A DNA stretch of 64,000 nucleotides from Chitinophagaceae bacterium (GCA_947454235.1 CANGIY010000001.1:434001-498000), one strand, 5' to 3'; positions 37,076 to 46,047 are shown, counted from the first letter of the stretch. Translations and numbers: made by a program. The notes: generated from the sequence alone by a model not told the origin.

Positions 37076-38305
37076 TTACTTTTTAACTGAAAGCCAGCGG
37101 TAAAAACGACCAATGGTGAGCCCTTGTACAACAATCGAGAAGACAACTATTACATAGGTAACTGTTACAAACACACTTTTTAAATTTCCTTCAGGGAGCG
37201 AAAGAGCCATGGCAACTGACAGTCCACCCCTTAGTCCACCCCAGGTAAGTATTGAAACAGCATGCTGTTCAAAATCGGCCCAGCGGCGAATGAAGCGATA
37301 AGGTATTATCACCGATGCCCAACGTGCCAACAAAAGAGCTACTATTGCGATGGCTCCAAGCCCCACCCAAACAAGATTAAAATGAATGAGTAACATTTCG
37401 AACCCCATGAGCATGAAGAGGATGGTATTGAAGATTTCGTCCATCATTTCCCAGAAATGCACGAGATGACTCATGCCGCGCTCGCGTCGTTGCTTGTTGC
37501 CAACAACTATACCAGCAACAACCATGGCTAGCGGCCCGCTTAATTCGAGCAGTTCAGCGATTCTATAACCACCCATCACTACACCTACCGTTATTAGTAT
37601 AGCCATTTCGTACTGCCGCGACTGGCGAATGAGGTAATTGGTAAACACGCCAATGCCAGCACCGAATGCGAGCCCTCCAAGTGCCTGTCGAACAAACAAT
37701 AATGTTATGCTACCTGCATTGAGTGATGCTGTACCCAACACTGAAACTTTTAACAGCAGGACAAATACAACTACAGCAACACCATCGTTGAACAATGACT
37801 CCCCGGCTATTTTCATTTCCAGATTTTTATTGAGTCCTGCCTTCCTTAGAATAGCTAAAACGGCAATGGGGTCGGTGGGAGAGAGTACTGCTGCAAACAT
37901 GAGGCAATCGAGCAATGGAGCTGTGAAATGGAACAGTGGCAGTAAGTAGTACATAAATGCCCCCATTATAGCTGTGCTAATAAATGTGCTTACTGTAGAC
38001 AACGTAATAATGGGCACCAGTTCTTTTTTCAGTAAGTCGGCATCGAGGTGAAACGCGCCTGCAAAAAGTAGAAAACCGAGCAGAATGTGTAAAACAAGGT
38101 TTTCAAAGTGCAGGTTATGAATTGTGTTTTTGAAGCCTGGTAAAAGGTCAATAACGCTGCTACCCACCACCGAAAGAAGGATGGAGAACAACATTGAAGC
38201 TACCATAATACCGATTGTGGGCGGCAATTTGAGCCACCTTTGGTTGACGAATGCCATAAGCCCCGCCATGCACACAATAAAGGTTATGAGTGTATATAAA
38301 TACAT
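37076..38305 (-). CDS. cation:proton antiporter (CPA1/NhaP-like)
   Basis: 409 residues with about 12 membrane spans. The CPA1 signatures are AVLSPTDPIAVLAILRKAGLNK (about 140-161) and GESLFNDGVAVVVF (about 168-181, with the transport Asp). Late segments LTWGGLRGGLSVAMALSLP match the NhaP-type R/G motif. It exchanges Na+ or K+ for protons across the inner membrane. It lies 12 bases downstream of murF on the same strand. Confidence 0.9.
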   Translation of the reverse strand: MYLYTLITFIVCMAGLMAFVNQRWLKLPPTIGIMVASMLFSILLSVVGSSVIDLLPGFKNTIHNLHFENLVLHILLGFLLFAGAFHLDADLLKKELVPIITLSTVSTFISTAIMGAFMYYLLPLFHFTAPLLDCLMFAAVLSPTDPIAVLAILRKAGLNKNLEMKIAGESLFNDGVAVVVFVLLLKVSVLGTASLNAGSITLLFVRQALGGLAFGAGIGVFTNYLIRQSRQYEMAILITVGVVMGGYRIAELLELSGPLAMVVAGIVVGNKQRRERGMSHLVHFWEMMDEIFNTILFMLMGFEMLLIHFNLVWVGLGAIAIVALLLARWASVIIPYRFIRRWADFEQHAVSILTWGGLRGGLSVAMALSLPEGNLKSVFVTVTYVIVVFSIVVQGLTIGRFYRWLSVKK

Positions 38306-38317
38306 ACCTGGATAATA

Positions 38318-39607
38318 CTAGCCCGGAAGCGCTTCCAGTAAGCGCTCCATTTTACTGCCGCGAGAACCCTTGATGAGAATTGCCGAGTCGTGAGGTGGAT
38401 TGTTTTTAATATACTCTGCCGCCATTACAGAATCTTCGAACCACAAATAAGCATGTTTGACTGGTGCAAACTCTTTACCTGAAAGAATTACTTGTTTCCA
38501 GTTATGGTTTTCAATCAGTTTCACGAGTTCGGTATGTTCGAACAGTTCAGCATCGCCCATTTCTTTCATGCCACCAAGCCACAGCATTTTGTTATTCAAC
38601 GGTGCTTCGGCGAAATTAGTGATGGCTGCTTTCATGCTTCCGGGGTTAGCATTGTAGGCATCCATAATTACTTTATTGGTGCCCTTTGTAAGCCACTGCG
38701 ACCTGCTATTGTCGGGGCTGTACCCTGCAATCGCTTCCTGAATTTGTTCAATAGTAACTCCGAAATGTCGCCCGAGGCATATTGCAGCCGTAATGTTAGG
38801 GAAATTGTAGCTGCCCACTAGTTGTGATTGTATGTGGTGGCTCACTCCGTTTTCAACATAGTCGGCAACCACAAATACATCGCTCATTTTCATGCTTGCG
38901 GTATAGGTGGCGTTGCTTGTGCCATAGGTGATTTTATTTTGTACACGTGCAGCCATTGTATGCAAGTAATCCAAATCTGCGTTTAGAAACACGGTGCCAT
39001 TGGCTGTTGCCAGAAAATCGTACAACTCACCCTTGCCCTTGCGTACACCTTCTTCTCCACCAAATCCTTCAATGTGTGCCTTGCCACAATTGGTGATAAG
39101 ACCATAGGTGGGTAGTGCGACTTTGCAATAGCCTTCAATTTCTTTTTGGTGGTTGGCACCCATTTCAATGATGGCTATCTCAGTGCCGGGTTTTATTTTG
39201 AGTAAGGTGAGCGGTACGCCAATATGGTTATTTAAATTGCCTTCTGTAGCACTGGTATTATACTTTTTACGCAGTACTGCTGCAATTAGTTCCTTGGTGG
39301 TTGTCTTTCCGTTAGAGCCGGTAATGGCAATAAACGGTATATTGAATTGTTCCCTGTGGTGCCTCGCCAATGCCTGTAAAGCAGCAAGGGTATCATCTAC
39401 AACTATGTAGCGTTCGTCTTTTTTATAGGCTCCATCGTCAATAACTGCGTAGGCGGCACCCTTTGCTAAAGCGTCATCAGCAAATGTGTTGCCATTGAAG
39501 TTGGGGCCACTCAGGGCAAAGAAAAGTTCACCGGGTTGTAACTTCCGGGTGTCAGTTTGAACTGTAGGGTGCGCCAGATAAACGGAATAAAGTTGTGATG
39601 TTTCCAA
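38318..39607 (-). CDS. murF: UDP-N-acetylmuramoyl-tripeptide--D-alanyl-D-alanine ligase
   Basis: 429 residues. An N-terminal Mur-ligase domain (VQTDTRKLQPGELFFALSG, about 16-34) is followed by the ATP-binding loop ITGSNGKTTTKE (95-106) and EMGANHQKEI. The C-terminal domain carries DAYNANPGSMKAAI (about 316-329). It adds D-Ala-D-Ala to the UDP-MurNAc-tripeptide in the last cytoplasmic step of peptidoglycan precursor synthesis. It starts the murF-antiporter unit, and a -7 element lies 17 bases upstream. Confidence 0.95.
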   Translation of the reverse strand: METSQLYSVYLAHPTVQTDTRKLQPGELFFALSGPNFNGNTFADDALAKGAAYAVIDDGAYKKDERYIVVDDTLAALQALARHHREQFNIPFIAITGSNGKTTTKELIAAVLRKKYNTSATEGNLNNHIGVPLTLLKIKPGTEIAIIEMGANHQKEIEGYCKVALPTYGLITNCGKAHIEGFGGEEGVRKGKGELYDFLATANGTVFLNADLDYLHTMAARVQNKITYGTSNATYTASMKMSDVFVVADYVENGVSHHIQSQLVGSYNFPNITAAICLGRHFGVTIEQIQEAIAGYSPDNSRSQWLTKGTNKVIMDAYNANPGSMKAAITNFAEAPLNNKMLWLGGMKEMGDAELFEHTELVKLIENHNWKQVILSGKEFAPVKHAYLWFEDSVMAAEYIKNNPPHDSAILIKGSRGSKMERLLEALPG

Positions 39608-39623
39608 TTCAGCAGGTTTTATA

Positions 39624-39631
39624 CAAATGTA
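39624..39631 (-). promoter_or_regulatory. -7 element TACATTTG upstream of murF
   Basis: The minus strand reads TACATTTG, 17 bases before the murF ATG at 39607. Confidence 0.45.
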
Positions 39632-39669
39632 AACACACCCAAGCGGCTTTTAAAATAAATAGGAGTTAC

Positions 39670-40338
39670 TTAACAATCTTCGTCCTCACTGTGTTCTGAT
39701 TCAACGCCTGTGAGGTTGTAGATTTTTTCGATGTTTTTTAGAATTTGCTCAAAGTTGATTTCGAGGTCTTTTAAAATACCTGTATGCAAATCGAACACCC
39801 AGCCATGTACAACAGGGTAGCCATGTTTGTGGAACATTTTCTGAACCGCTGCTGTTTTAATCACATTGGTTGCTTGTTCAATTACATTCAGTTCTACGAG
39901 GCGGTTGTAACGATCTTGCTCATTTGTTATTTCGTCTAATTCATCGGCATGCATGCGGTACACGTCGCGAATGGTGCGCAGCCACGGGTTAAGCAATCCC
40001 ATGTCTTTGGGTATGAGGGCGGCCTTAACCCCACCGCAATTGTAGTGACCACAAACAATGATGTGTTTCACATACAAGTGTTTCACAGCAAAGTTGATAA
40101 CGGCCATAACATTCAGGTCGGTGTTGTTAACGAGATTGGCTACGTTTCGGTGCACAAAAACTTCTCCGGGCTCCAATCCCATAATTTCATTGGCCGGCAC
40201 GCGGCTGTCAGAGCAACCTATGTACAAGTAATCGGGCGTTTGGTCGGCTGCAAGCTTCACAAAAAAGTCTGCATCACGCTCTTTCATGCGCTCAACCCAT
40301 ATACGGTTGTTCTCAAAAATCTCTTCGTAAGTAGTCAT
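39670..40338 (-). CDS. can: beta-class carbonic anhydrase
   Basis: 222 residues. Zinc ligands and active-site residues are visible: Cys42, Asp44 and Arg46 in GCSDSRVPANEIMG, and His98 and Cys101 in VCGHYNCGGVKAAL. It interconverts CO2 and bicarbonate, supplying carboxylases and, indirectly, carbamoyl phosphate for pyrB. The ATG at 40338 (MTTYEEIFENNRIW) matches the family; a TTG at 40359 would add seven unconserved residues. Monocistronic. Confidence 0.94.
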   Translation of the reverse strand: MTTYEEIFENNRIWVERMKERDADFFVKLAADQTPDYLYIGCSDSRVPANEIMGLEPGEVFVHRNVANLVNNTDLNVMAVINFAVKHLYVKHIIVCGHYNCGGVKAALIPKDMGLLNPWLRTIRDVYRMHADELDEITNEQDRYNRLVELNVIEQATNVIKTAAVQKMFHKHGYPVVHGWVFDLHTGILKDLEINFEQILKNIEKIYNLTGVESEHSEDEDC

Positions 40339-40422
40339 TAAGCTTGAATTCGAACGCAATATTACGACACGAATTCAACATAGGGCCATTACCCTCTATA
40401 GTACCACATTGATTTAACCGAT

Positions 40423-41280
40423 TTACAGCGGAATATCAATGCGTATTTGTTTCGAGAAAATTTTGCCGGAAGCATCTTTGCCATCCACTTTCCACATGGC
40501 TGAACGAAGTGTGATGAAGCAAGGTTTTTGGTTAGGAGCTTTGGCATTGCCTAGCAAGTTCATCCATTCCTGCATTTTTTTGCCGGACAAATGGCGGGAC
40601 CTGCATGCTTTTTGAACGGCTTTTTTTAGATCGCTACCGTCAGCATCAATAACATTCAATTCGTTGTCGCCCATGCCCGTAATAGTGTAGGCGCCATTGC
40701 TGCCATTTACTTGTTTCCAATTGGTTGTTTCGGTTAGGTCGTCGAGGCGCAGGTTGCCGTTTTTGCCTTTCAGCATTACTATGCTTTGGTAGCGTTGAGA
40801 AACTTTAGTCACATTGCCGGTTACATGCACACTATTACCGGGAATATTGCCCGAGTTCAATGTGTACACAGCGCCATTGGCATTCATCAGGTTGCCATTG
40901 CCTGAAATCTTAGCATTCAGTCCGCCTATGAAAAATGTAGTCTCTTTAAACTCTGCTTTAAGCCCCGGTCCGTTAGGTACTGTTTGTGCGGGAGCGGGCG
41001 GAGGAGGCGTTGCAGTTTGTGCTGTTTTGTGGGTAGTATCTACTGCAGGCGTTGCGGTATTTTTTGCAGTGTCTTTCGGTTTAGGCGTTTCAGCAATCGG
41101 AGTTAGGGTAGGGTGTACGTCTACCACCAGGTCCTGCAACTTTGAAGGGTCGGTTTCTGTGACAACAGTCGATGGGTCGCCTAGTTTTATAGGACCATGA
41201 TTTTTTTGAGGCTGGCTACCGCACGATGCAAGCAACAGCGCACTCAAACAAAAAACACCTGAACTGAGACGTAGATTCAT
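40423..41280 (-). CDS. lipoprotein with Pro/Thr-rich linker, function unknown
   Basis: 285 residues from ATG 41280. A lipobox (LLLAS-C, Cys20) predicts lipid anchoring. A low-complexity Pro/Thr/Ala linker (about 45-105, including TPPPPAPAQT) precedes a beta-rich domain with repeating N/G-turn strands (NAKISGNGNLMNANGAVYTLNSGN, about 121-144). That domain may be a short beta-helix resembling DUF3060. A final segment (KKMQEWMNLLGNAKAPNQKPCFITL) closes the protein. A GTG/TTG extension to 41346 would put residues in front of the signal peptide and is rejected. Confidence 0.75.
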   Translation of the reverse strand: MNLRLSSGVFCLSALLLASCGSQPQKNHGPIKLGDPSTVVTETDPSKLQDLVVDVHPTLTPIAETPKPKDTAKNTATPAVDTTHKTAQTATPPPPAPAQTVPNGPGLKAEFKETTFFIGGLNAKISGNGNLMNANGAVYTLNSGNIPGNSVHVTGNVTKVSQRYQSIVMLKGKNGNLRLDDLTETTNWKQVNGSNGAYTITGMGDNELNVIDADGSDLKKAVQKACRSRHLSGKKMQEWMNLLGNAKAPNQKPCFITLRSAMWKVDGKDASGKIFSKQIRIDIPL

Positions 41281-41319
41281 ACTCCCTTTTATTTGTTGGC
41301 GAAAATAATCGAACTCCTT

Positions 41320-41327
41320 CAAAAGTA
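41320..41327 (-). promoter_or_regulatory. -7 element TACTTTTG upstream of the lipoprotein gene
   Basis: The minus strand reads TACTTTTG, 40 bases before the ATG at 41280. It lies inside the rejected longer open frame and so supports the shorter start. Confidence 0.45.
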
Positions 41328-41557
41328 AGATGATTCGGTGGCACAATGAAACATAATTGGCAATATTTAAGGAATTGACAGGAAAGAGCAGCGCGTTTTA
41401 TGTTTGAACAGGTAAGGGTAATGGTTTGTTTAATTTTTCTTTCCTGATGTTAAACAAGACGGTAATAATACTGTTAAAAGAGTGGATTAAGGGCCACTTA
41501 TTCACATTTCAATCAAAAATCACCCATCATAGATTAGGAAAATTCCCCCTTGTTCTA

Positions 41558-41565
41558 TAAATTTG
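41558..41565 (+). promoter_or_regulatory. -7 element TAAATTTG upstream of plsY
   Basis: Exact TAnnTTTG match, 41 bases before the plsY ATG. Confidence 0.45.
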
Positions 41566-41605
41566 TTTTTCTGTTGTTAATAAAATAAAACATTTTTAAC
41601 ATATA

Positions 41606-42241
41606 ATGGTTTTAGCCTTACTTCTCGTTATAGCATATTTCCTTGGTTCGATTCCTTCGGCGGTATGGATAAGTAGGTTGGTTTACAATATCGATATCAG
41701 GGATCATGGCAGTGGAAATGCCGGTGCTACCAATACGTTCAGGATTCTTGGCCCTAAAGCAGGTTCGGTGGTTATGCTGAGCGACATGATGAAGGGTTTC
41801 ATAGCTGTAAAACTTGCTCTTTTATCTCATTTGTGGCCGAATGGCGACTTATACGCTAATTTTCAGGTGTTTCTTGGTCTTTCAGCGGTTATAGGTCACA
41901 TTTTCCCAATTTGGGCTGAATTCCGTGGCGGAAAGGGTATTGCAACCTTGTTTGGTATGATACTTTCCATTCAGCCAATGGTTGCTGTAAGCCTCATTGT
42001 AGTGTTCCTGTGTATGTTGTACCTCACCAACTACGTTTCGTTGAGCTCTATAACAGCCAGCATTGCATTCCCGGTATTGATAGTGTTTATATTCAATGCG
42101 CCTGACCATATTGGTTACAGGTTGTTTGCGATCGCAACATCAATCCTAGTTGTTCTTACTCACCACAAAAACATTGGTCGTTTGCTGACGGGTAATGAAA
42201 GCAAGGTGTCGTTATTTAAGAAAAACAAAAAAAGAGACTAA
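41606..42241 (+). CDS. plsY: acyl-phosphate:glycerol-3-phosphate acyltransferase
   Basis: 211 residues with five membrane spans and the three PlsY motifs: GSIPSAVWISRL (about 14-25), DHGSGNAGATNTFRILGPKAG (about 33-53) and FPIWAEFRGGKGIATLFG (about 100-117). It acylates glycerol-3-phosphate using acyl-phosphate, the first committed step of phospholipid synthesis in many bacteria. A hairpin terminator follows 19 bases after the stop. Confidence 0.95.
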   Translation: MVLALLLVIAYFLGSIPSAVWISRLVYNIDIRDHGSGNAGATNTFRILGPKAGSVVMLSDMMKGFIAVKLALLSHLWPNGDLYANFQVFLGLSAVIGHIFPIWAEFRGGKGIATLFGMILSIQPMVAVSLIVVFLCMLYLTNYVSLSSITASIAFPVLIVFIFNAPDHIGYRLFAIATSILVVLTHHKNIGRLLTGNESKVSLFKKNKKRD

Positions 42242-42260
42242 AGGTTCCTAATATAATTTC

Positions 42261-42286
42261 AAAGCTTCCGAAAGGGAGCTTTTTTG
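42261..42286 (+). terminator. intrinsic terminator after plsY
   Basis: A 9-bp stem AAAGCTTCC (42261-42269) / GGGAGCTTT (42274-42282) with one G-U pair closes a GAAA tetraloop and continues into a T-run. Confidence 0.8.
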
Positions 42287-42300
42287 TTGTAGCAAGTTGT

Positions 42301-42308
42301 TATCTTTG
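42301..42308 (+). promoter_or_regulatory. -7 element TATCTTTG abutting the arginase-family start
   Basis: The element ends only four bases before the ATG at 42313. If the start site lies the usual few bases downstream, the mRNA would be leaderless or nearly so. Confidence 0.5.
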
Positions 42309-42312
42309 TTTT

Positions 42313-43260
42313 ATGCGCAATATAAAAATCGTTGAAGTGCGTTCCGAAATAGGAGCAGGAACCAGGGGTGCCAGCCTTGGTGTTGACGCTATTAAAATCG
42401 CGGCACTTGATTGCATGAGCAACCTTTTCGTAAATTTCCCTTCTGAAGTCATAGAGACCGAAAACAAATTATTGTACGAACCAATCACTTCGCCTTACGC
42501 CAAAAGGATTTCGGGTATTTATACAATGTACGACCGTGTATCGAAGGCGGTATGTGATTCGGTTAAGTCTGGTTTATTTCCGTTGGTGCTTGCGGGCGAC
42601 CACAGTACTGCGGGGGCTACTATTGCAGGCTTACGTATGGCAAAACCTAAAAAGCGCCTGGGAGTAGTTTGGATTGATGCTCATGCTGATATGCATTCGC
42701 CATATACAACCCCATCGGGTAATATGCACGGTATGCCGCTGAACATTAGCATGGGTGAAGACAACATAGAATGTCAGTCGCACACCCCCGACCCTGAAAC
42801 GGTAGGGGTTTGGGAAAAACTCAAAAACATTGGTAATATCAATCCAAAGGTATTACCTGAAGATATCGTTTTCATTGCCCTTCGCGACTTTGAGAAAGAA
42901 GAAGAAGCTATTATTAAACGCCATAACATTAAAGTGATACCTGTTGCAGAGGTAAGGCGTAAGGGAGTTGAAAATGTGGTACGCCAGTCGTTCCAGCATC
43001 TCGCTGCCTGCGACGATATTTATGTGTCATTCGATGTTGATAGCCTTGATAGTTCCATCTCTCGTGGTACAGGCACACCCGTAAGCAATGGCTTGCGTGA
43101 GCGTGAAGCAGAAGATATGATTGCATCATTCATGCAACACCACAAGATTTGTTGCTTCGAAATAGCAGAAGTAAATCCAACCCTCGACAAAGAAAACCTC
43201 ATGGCTGAAATAGCATTCAGTATTCTACAAAGGGGCGTGAACTTGTTGTTGCTGAATTAA
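42313..43260 (+). CDS. arginase/ureohydrolase family protein
   Basis: 315 residues with the dinuclear Mn-binding motifs of the family: AGDHSTAG (His97), WIDAHADMHS (Asp122, His124, Asp126) and YVSFDVDSLDSS (Asp241, Asp243), followed by GTGTPVSNGL. The GTGTPV sequence and overall length fit arginase (arginine to ornithine plus urea) better than agmatinase, but the substrate is not proven and formimidoylglutamase is another option. Monocistronic between two terminators. The start is almost on top of its promoter element. Confidence 0.85.
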   Translation: MRNIKIVEVRSEIGAGTRGASLGVDAIKIAALDCMSNLFVNFPSEVIETENKLLYEPITSPYAKRISGIYTMYDRVSKAVCDSVKSGLFPLVLAGDHSTAGATIAGLRMAKPKKRLGVVWIDAHADMHSPYTTPSGNMHGMPLNISMGEDNIECQSHTPDPETVGVWEKLKNIGNINPKVLPEDIVFIALRDFEKEEEAIIKRHNIKVIPVAEVRRKGVENVVRQSFQHLAACDDIYVSFDVDSLDSSISRGTGTPVSNGLREREAEDMIASFMQHHKICCFEIAEVNPTLDKENLMAEIAFSILQRGVNLLLLN

Positions 43261-43291
43261 AAACAACAACAGCTAAAAACACTAAAAAACA

Positions 43292-43321
43292 AAACAGGTC
43301 GGAATCACTTCCGACCTGTTT
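43292..43321. terminator. bidirectional terminator between arginase-family gene and fbp
   Basis: A perfect 13-bp stem AAACAGGTCGGAA (43292-43304) / TTCCGACCTGTTT (43309-43321) around TCAC, with A-rich sequence on the left and T's on the right. It is well placed to stop both convergent transcripts. Confidence 0.85.
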
Positions 43322-43343
43322 GCATATTGTGTGTAATACAAAA

Positions 43344-44351
43344 TTATCCGTTGATGATTTCAAGTGCTTTATCGACCATATTTTTAGAGCCGATGAAGAT
43401 TGGAACGCGTTGGTGCAGTTTTTCAGGGGTAACATCGAGGATGTTTTGAGTGCCTGTGCTGGCTTTACCGCCTGCTGCTTCCATAATAAACGCCATTGGG
43501 TTGCACTCGTACTGTAGGCGGAGTTTACCATTGGCATTGCTCCTATCAGCAGGGTACATGAAGATACCGCCCTTGATGAGGGTACGGTGCATATCGCCCA
43601 CCATGCTACCGATGTAACGGTGCGAGTAAGGACGTTTTTCTTCTTTGTTTTCTTCCATGCAATAGTTGAGGTACGATTTCATACCCTCGTTGTATTTCAC
43701 CCAGTTGCCTTGGTTAATTGAGTATATTTTACCGTTTTCAGGGCATTTCATATTCGGGTGCGAAAGGCAGAACTCACCAATTGAAGGTTCAAGCGTAAAA
43801 CCGTTTACGCCCAGTTTGGTTGCGTACACCATCATGGTACTGCTACCATATATGATATAACCTGCAGCCATCAACTTATTGCCCGGTTGCAAAAAGTCTT
43901 TTTCTTCACATGGTTTGCCGGTTGGCGATACCCTACGGTAAATTGAAAATATAGTACCAATTGATGCATTTACATCAATGTTACTAGAGCCATCAAGCGG
44001 GTCGAATAAAACGATGTACTTAGAGTTGGCTGAATGAGTGTCTTCGTACGGCAAAACCTCGTCATTTTCTTCTGATGCGATACCTGAGCAATCGTTACTT
44101 GTTTTCAGTACATGAATCAAAGTATCGTTAGCAATAACGTCGAGTTTCATTTGTTCTTCACCCTGAACGTTGGTAGCACCGTGTTGTCCAAGAATGTCGG
44201 CAAGACCAGCCTTGCGCACTTGTTTGTTGATTACTTTACCTGCAAATGCGATTTCCCTCAACAGCGAAGAAAGTTCGCCTGTTGCCTGCGGAAACTTGCG
44301 GGTTTCCATAATCGTGAATTCATCCAGTGTGATTAATTTTCCTTGTAACAT
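43344..44351 (-). CDS. fbp: class I fructose-1,6-bisphosphatase
   Basis: 335 residues. The metal and phosphate site LFDPLDGSSNIDVN lies at 115-128, with GEEQMKLDVIAND near 64-76 and GSMVGDMHRTLIKGGIFMYP near 243-262. It removes the 1-phosphate of fructose-1,6-bisphosphate in gluconeogenesis. Regulatory behaviour cannot be read from sequence. Monocistronic, with its own -7 element. Confidence 0.95.
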   Translation of the reverse strand: MLQGKLITLDEFTIMETRKFPQATGELSSLLREIAFAGKVINKQVRKAGLADILGQHGATNVQGEEQMKLDVIANDTLIHVLKTSNDCSGIASEENDEVLPYEDTHSANSKYIVLFDPLDGSSNIDVNASIGTIFSIYRRVSPTGKPCEEKDFLQPGNKLMAAGYIIYGSSTMMVYATKLGVNGFTLEPSIGEFCLSHPNMKCPENGKIYSINQGNWVKYNEGMKSYLNYCMEENKEEKRPYSHRYIGSMVGDMHRTLIKGGIFMYPADRSNANGKLRLQYECNPMAFIMEAAGGKASTGTQNILDVTPEKLHQRVPIFIGSKNMVDKALEIING

Positions 44352-44376
44352 CTTTTATCGATTTTCAGAACTGGCG

Positions 44377-44384
44377 CAAAAATA
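44377..44384 (-). promoter_or_regulatory. -7 element TATTTTTG upstream of fbp
   Basis: The minus strand reads TATTTTTG, 26 bases before the fbp ATG. Confidence 0.5.
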
Positions 44385-44423
44385 ACCTTTATTCTCTCGT
44401 TTTTATAGGAACTGAATCCTAAA

Positions 44424-45521
44424 TTACTGACTTAGATTCATGATTTGAACTTGTTCGCAATAGGCGGCAAATTGGTCTGCAATGTTTTTACTAGAATCCG
44501 TTATTTTCAAACGTTCTTTTAACGCGATTTTTTCAGAAGTAGTTTGCATTAAGTCATAATTTTTCGCGATGTCCAGTTTTTTGAGATGCTCTAAGTTTTC
44601 TTGAGCTGAGTAGGTTTTATCTCCAATTTTTTTGCAGCAAATCGAAAATGTAATTTCTCCATTTTTGCTGAGTATGCACTCTGTTTTGAAGTCGTATTGT
44701 CCAAGGTGAGTTTCATAAATCAAGCAATACCAGATGTCCTCAACGTAAGTTTCAATTTTATTTAAGCTAGGGTGATTTATTTCGATAATTGATTTTATGT
44801 CTTCTAGTTTGCTTTTTAGGTAGTTGTCGAATTTACTATTGAGGCAATATAAAGCATCTATTTTTTCTGAATTCTCAGTTAAGAAGTGAATTGCGTCATC
44901 TGATAGAGTGACACTAAATTGATTTTTCATGTTTTTTATAAAATGTTTGAAGAGTATGAGTGATTCGTCTGAATTTTCAATTGAGATATTCTGTAATTTC
45001 GATTCAATTGTTTCAATAAGATCTTTGTATGTTATGTTTTTAAATCCAGAAGTGTGGTCGGGATTTTCCCTTGTGATAGATAATACCAACTTAAAGGTTT
45101 TTCTACCTTTAGAAATTGATGCTAAATAGTTGGAGTAATCATTAAGGTCGTTGACAAGTTGTGCCCGCACTTTATTTTCAATTGCCATTATCCACGTGTC
45201 TGATTCAATCAAAATATCTAGGCGACCATTTCCTGTGTTTATTTCTCGGGAGACACCGAGTTTTGTAGGGTTTTCTAAAAATAATTCATCAGCATTCAGA
45301 ACTGATGCTTTGACACAAGTTTCGAAAATGGATTCGATTAAAATACTTCCTAGACTATGCTTGTTACTTGGGTCTAAAAAGAATTTTAGAACATTACTTG
45401 CAACGTTTTCATAATGAGGGAAGCCCGCTATTTGGAAAAAGTTCGGTTCTTCAAATATCTGTTTGTCAAAATTTGCGAGCAGTTTATTAAGTTCGGTAAG
45501 CTTAGGTGTTAATTCTGTCAT
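44424..45521 (-). CDS. PD-(D/E)XK nuclease superfamily protein
   Basis: 365 residues from ATG 45521. The N-terminal part reads NVLKFFLDPSNKHSLGSILIE, a pattern of the PDDEXK_4-type family. The nuclease core follows as GRLDILIESDTWIMAIENKV (about 101-120), with the catalytic Asp in RLDIL and the E-x-K in AIENK. Members are often found beside mobile or defence genes, but biological roles are mostly unknown. The gene is markedly AT-richer than fbp and the thioesterase gene on either side, suggesting recent acquisition. A longer TTG start at 45617 is rejected because the promoter element at 45576 lies downstream of it. Confidence 0.82.
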   Translation of the reverse strand: MTELTPKLTELNKLLANFDKQIFEEPNFFQIAGFPHYENVASNVLKFFLDPSNKHSLGSILIESIFETCVKASVLNADELFLENPTKLGVSREINTGNGRLDILIESDTWIMAIENKVRAQLVNDLNDYSNYLASISKGRKTFKLVLSITRENPDHTSGFKNITYKDLIETIESKLQNISIENSDESLILFKHFIKNMKNQFSVTLSDDAIHFLTENSEKIDALYCLNSKFDNYLKSKLEDIKSIIEINHPSLNKIETYVEDIWYCLIYETHLGQYDFKTECILSKNGEITFSICCKKIGDKTYSAQENLEHLKKLDIAKNYDLMQTTSEKIALKERLKITDSSKNIADQFAAYCEQVQIMNLSQ

Positions 45522-45575
45522 ATGAAAAAATAAAAAGTTTAGGTAAAGATATTGAATAAGTTGGATTTGTAGCTG

Positions 45576-45583
45576 CAAAGCTA
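45576..45583 (-). promoter_or_regulatory. -7 element TAGCTTTG upstream of the PD-(D/E)XK gene
   Basis: The minus strand reads TAGCTTTG, 55 bases before the ATG at 45521. Confidence 0.4.
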
Positions 45584-45611
45584 TATTCCTACAATTTTCT
45601 ACCTTTACCCC

Positions 45612-46028
45612 ATGCACAACGATACATCGCTGATACTAAAAACCATGCTCGATAACGACAATTTCTCGCATTGGATGGGGCTGGAGATTGATGAGTACCG
45701 TGAGGGGTATTGTAAGCTGCACTTTACCATTCGCAACGAAATGCTGAATGGCTTTGGTATTGCGCATGGTGGCATTATGTTTTCTGCTGCCGATAGCGCC
45801 TTCGCTTTTGCCTGTAACTCTCATGGGCGCATCAGCGTAGCACTCGATGTACACATCAGTTTTATGCGTGCAGGTAAGCCCGGAGATGTTATAAGCATTG
45901 AAGCAAAAGAAATACATACAGGCAACAAAACTTCGTTTTACGACATCACACTCTCTAATGCCGAAGGGCAGGTGATGGCAGTATTCAAAGGCACGGCTTA
46001 CCGCACCAGTGAAAAAGTATTGAAATAA
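45612..46028 (+). CDS. PaaI-like hotdog-fold thioesterase
   Basis: 138 residues with the hotdog thioesterase motif GFGIAHGGIMFSAADSAFAFACN (about 47-69, including HGG and the catalytic Asp) and VALDVHISFMRAGKPGD. PaaI-type enzymes hydrolyse aryl- or acyl-CoA esters. No phenylacetate genes are present, so the substrate is open. It lies 19 bases before an ArnT-like glycosyltransferase, probably in one operon. A near-match promoter element TACCTTTA (45600-45607) sits four bases before the start. Confidence 0.88.
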   Translation: MHNDTSLILKTMLDNDNFSHWMGLEIDEYREGYCKLHFTIRNEMLNGFGIAHGGIMFSAADSAFAFACNSHGRISVALDVHISFMRAGKPGDVISIEAKEIHTGNKTSFYDITLSNAEGQVMAVFKGTAYRTSEKVLK

Positions 46029-46047
46029 AACCAGACCATCAATCACC

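Larger units (their letters stand above)
41281..41605. other. divergent intergenic region between lipoprotein gene and plsY
   Basis: 325 bp without a gene. It holds one -7 element facing each way (41320-41327 minus, 41558-41565 plus). Nothing else was seen. Confidence 0.5.

Noticed and set aside
40381-40402. Possible hairpin between the carbonic anhydrase and lipoprotein genes
   Set aside because: The stem (AGGG/CCCT with interruptions) is short and has no T-run; too weak to call.
40814-41200. 128-codon plus-strand hydrophobic/Gly-Val-rich frame
   Set aside because: Antisense to the Pro/Thr-rich linker of the lipoprotein gene; composition mirrors that linker.
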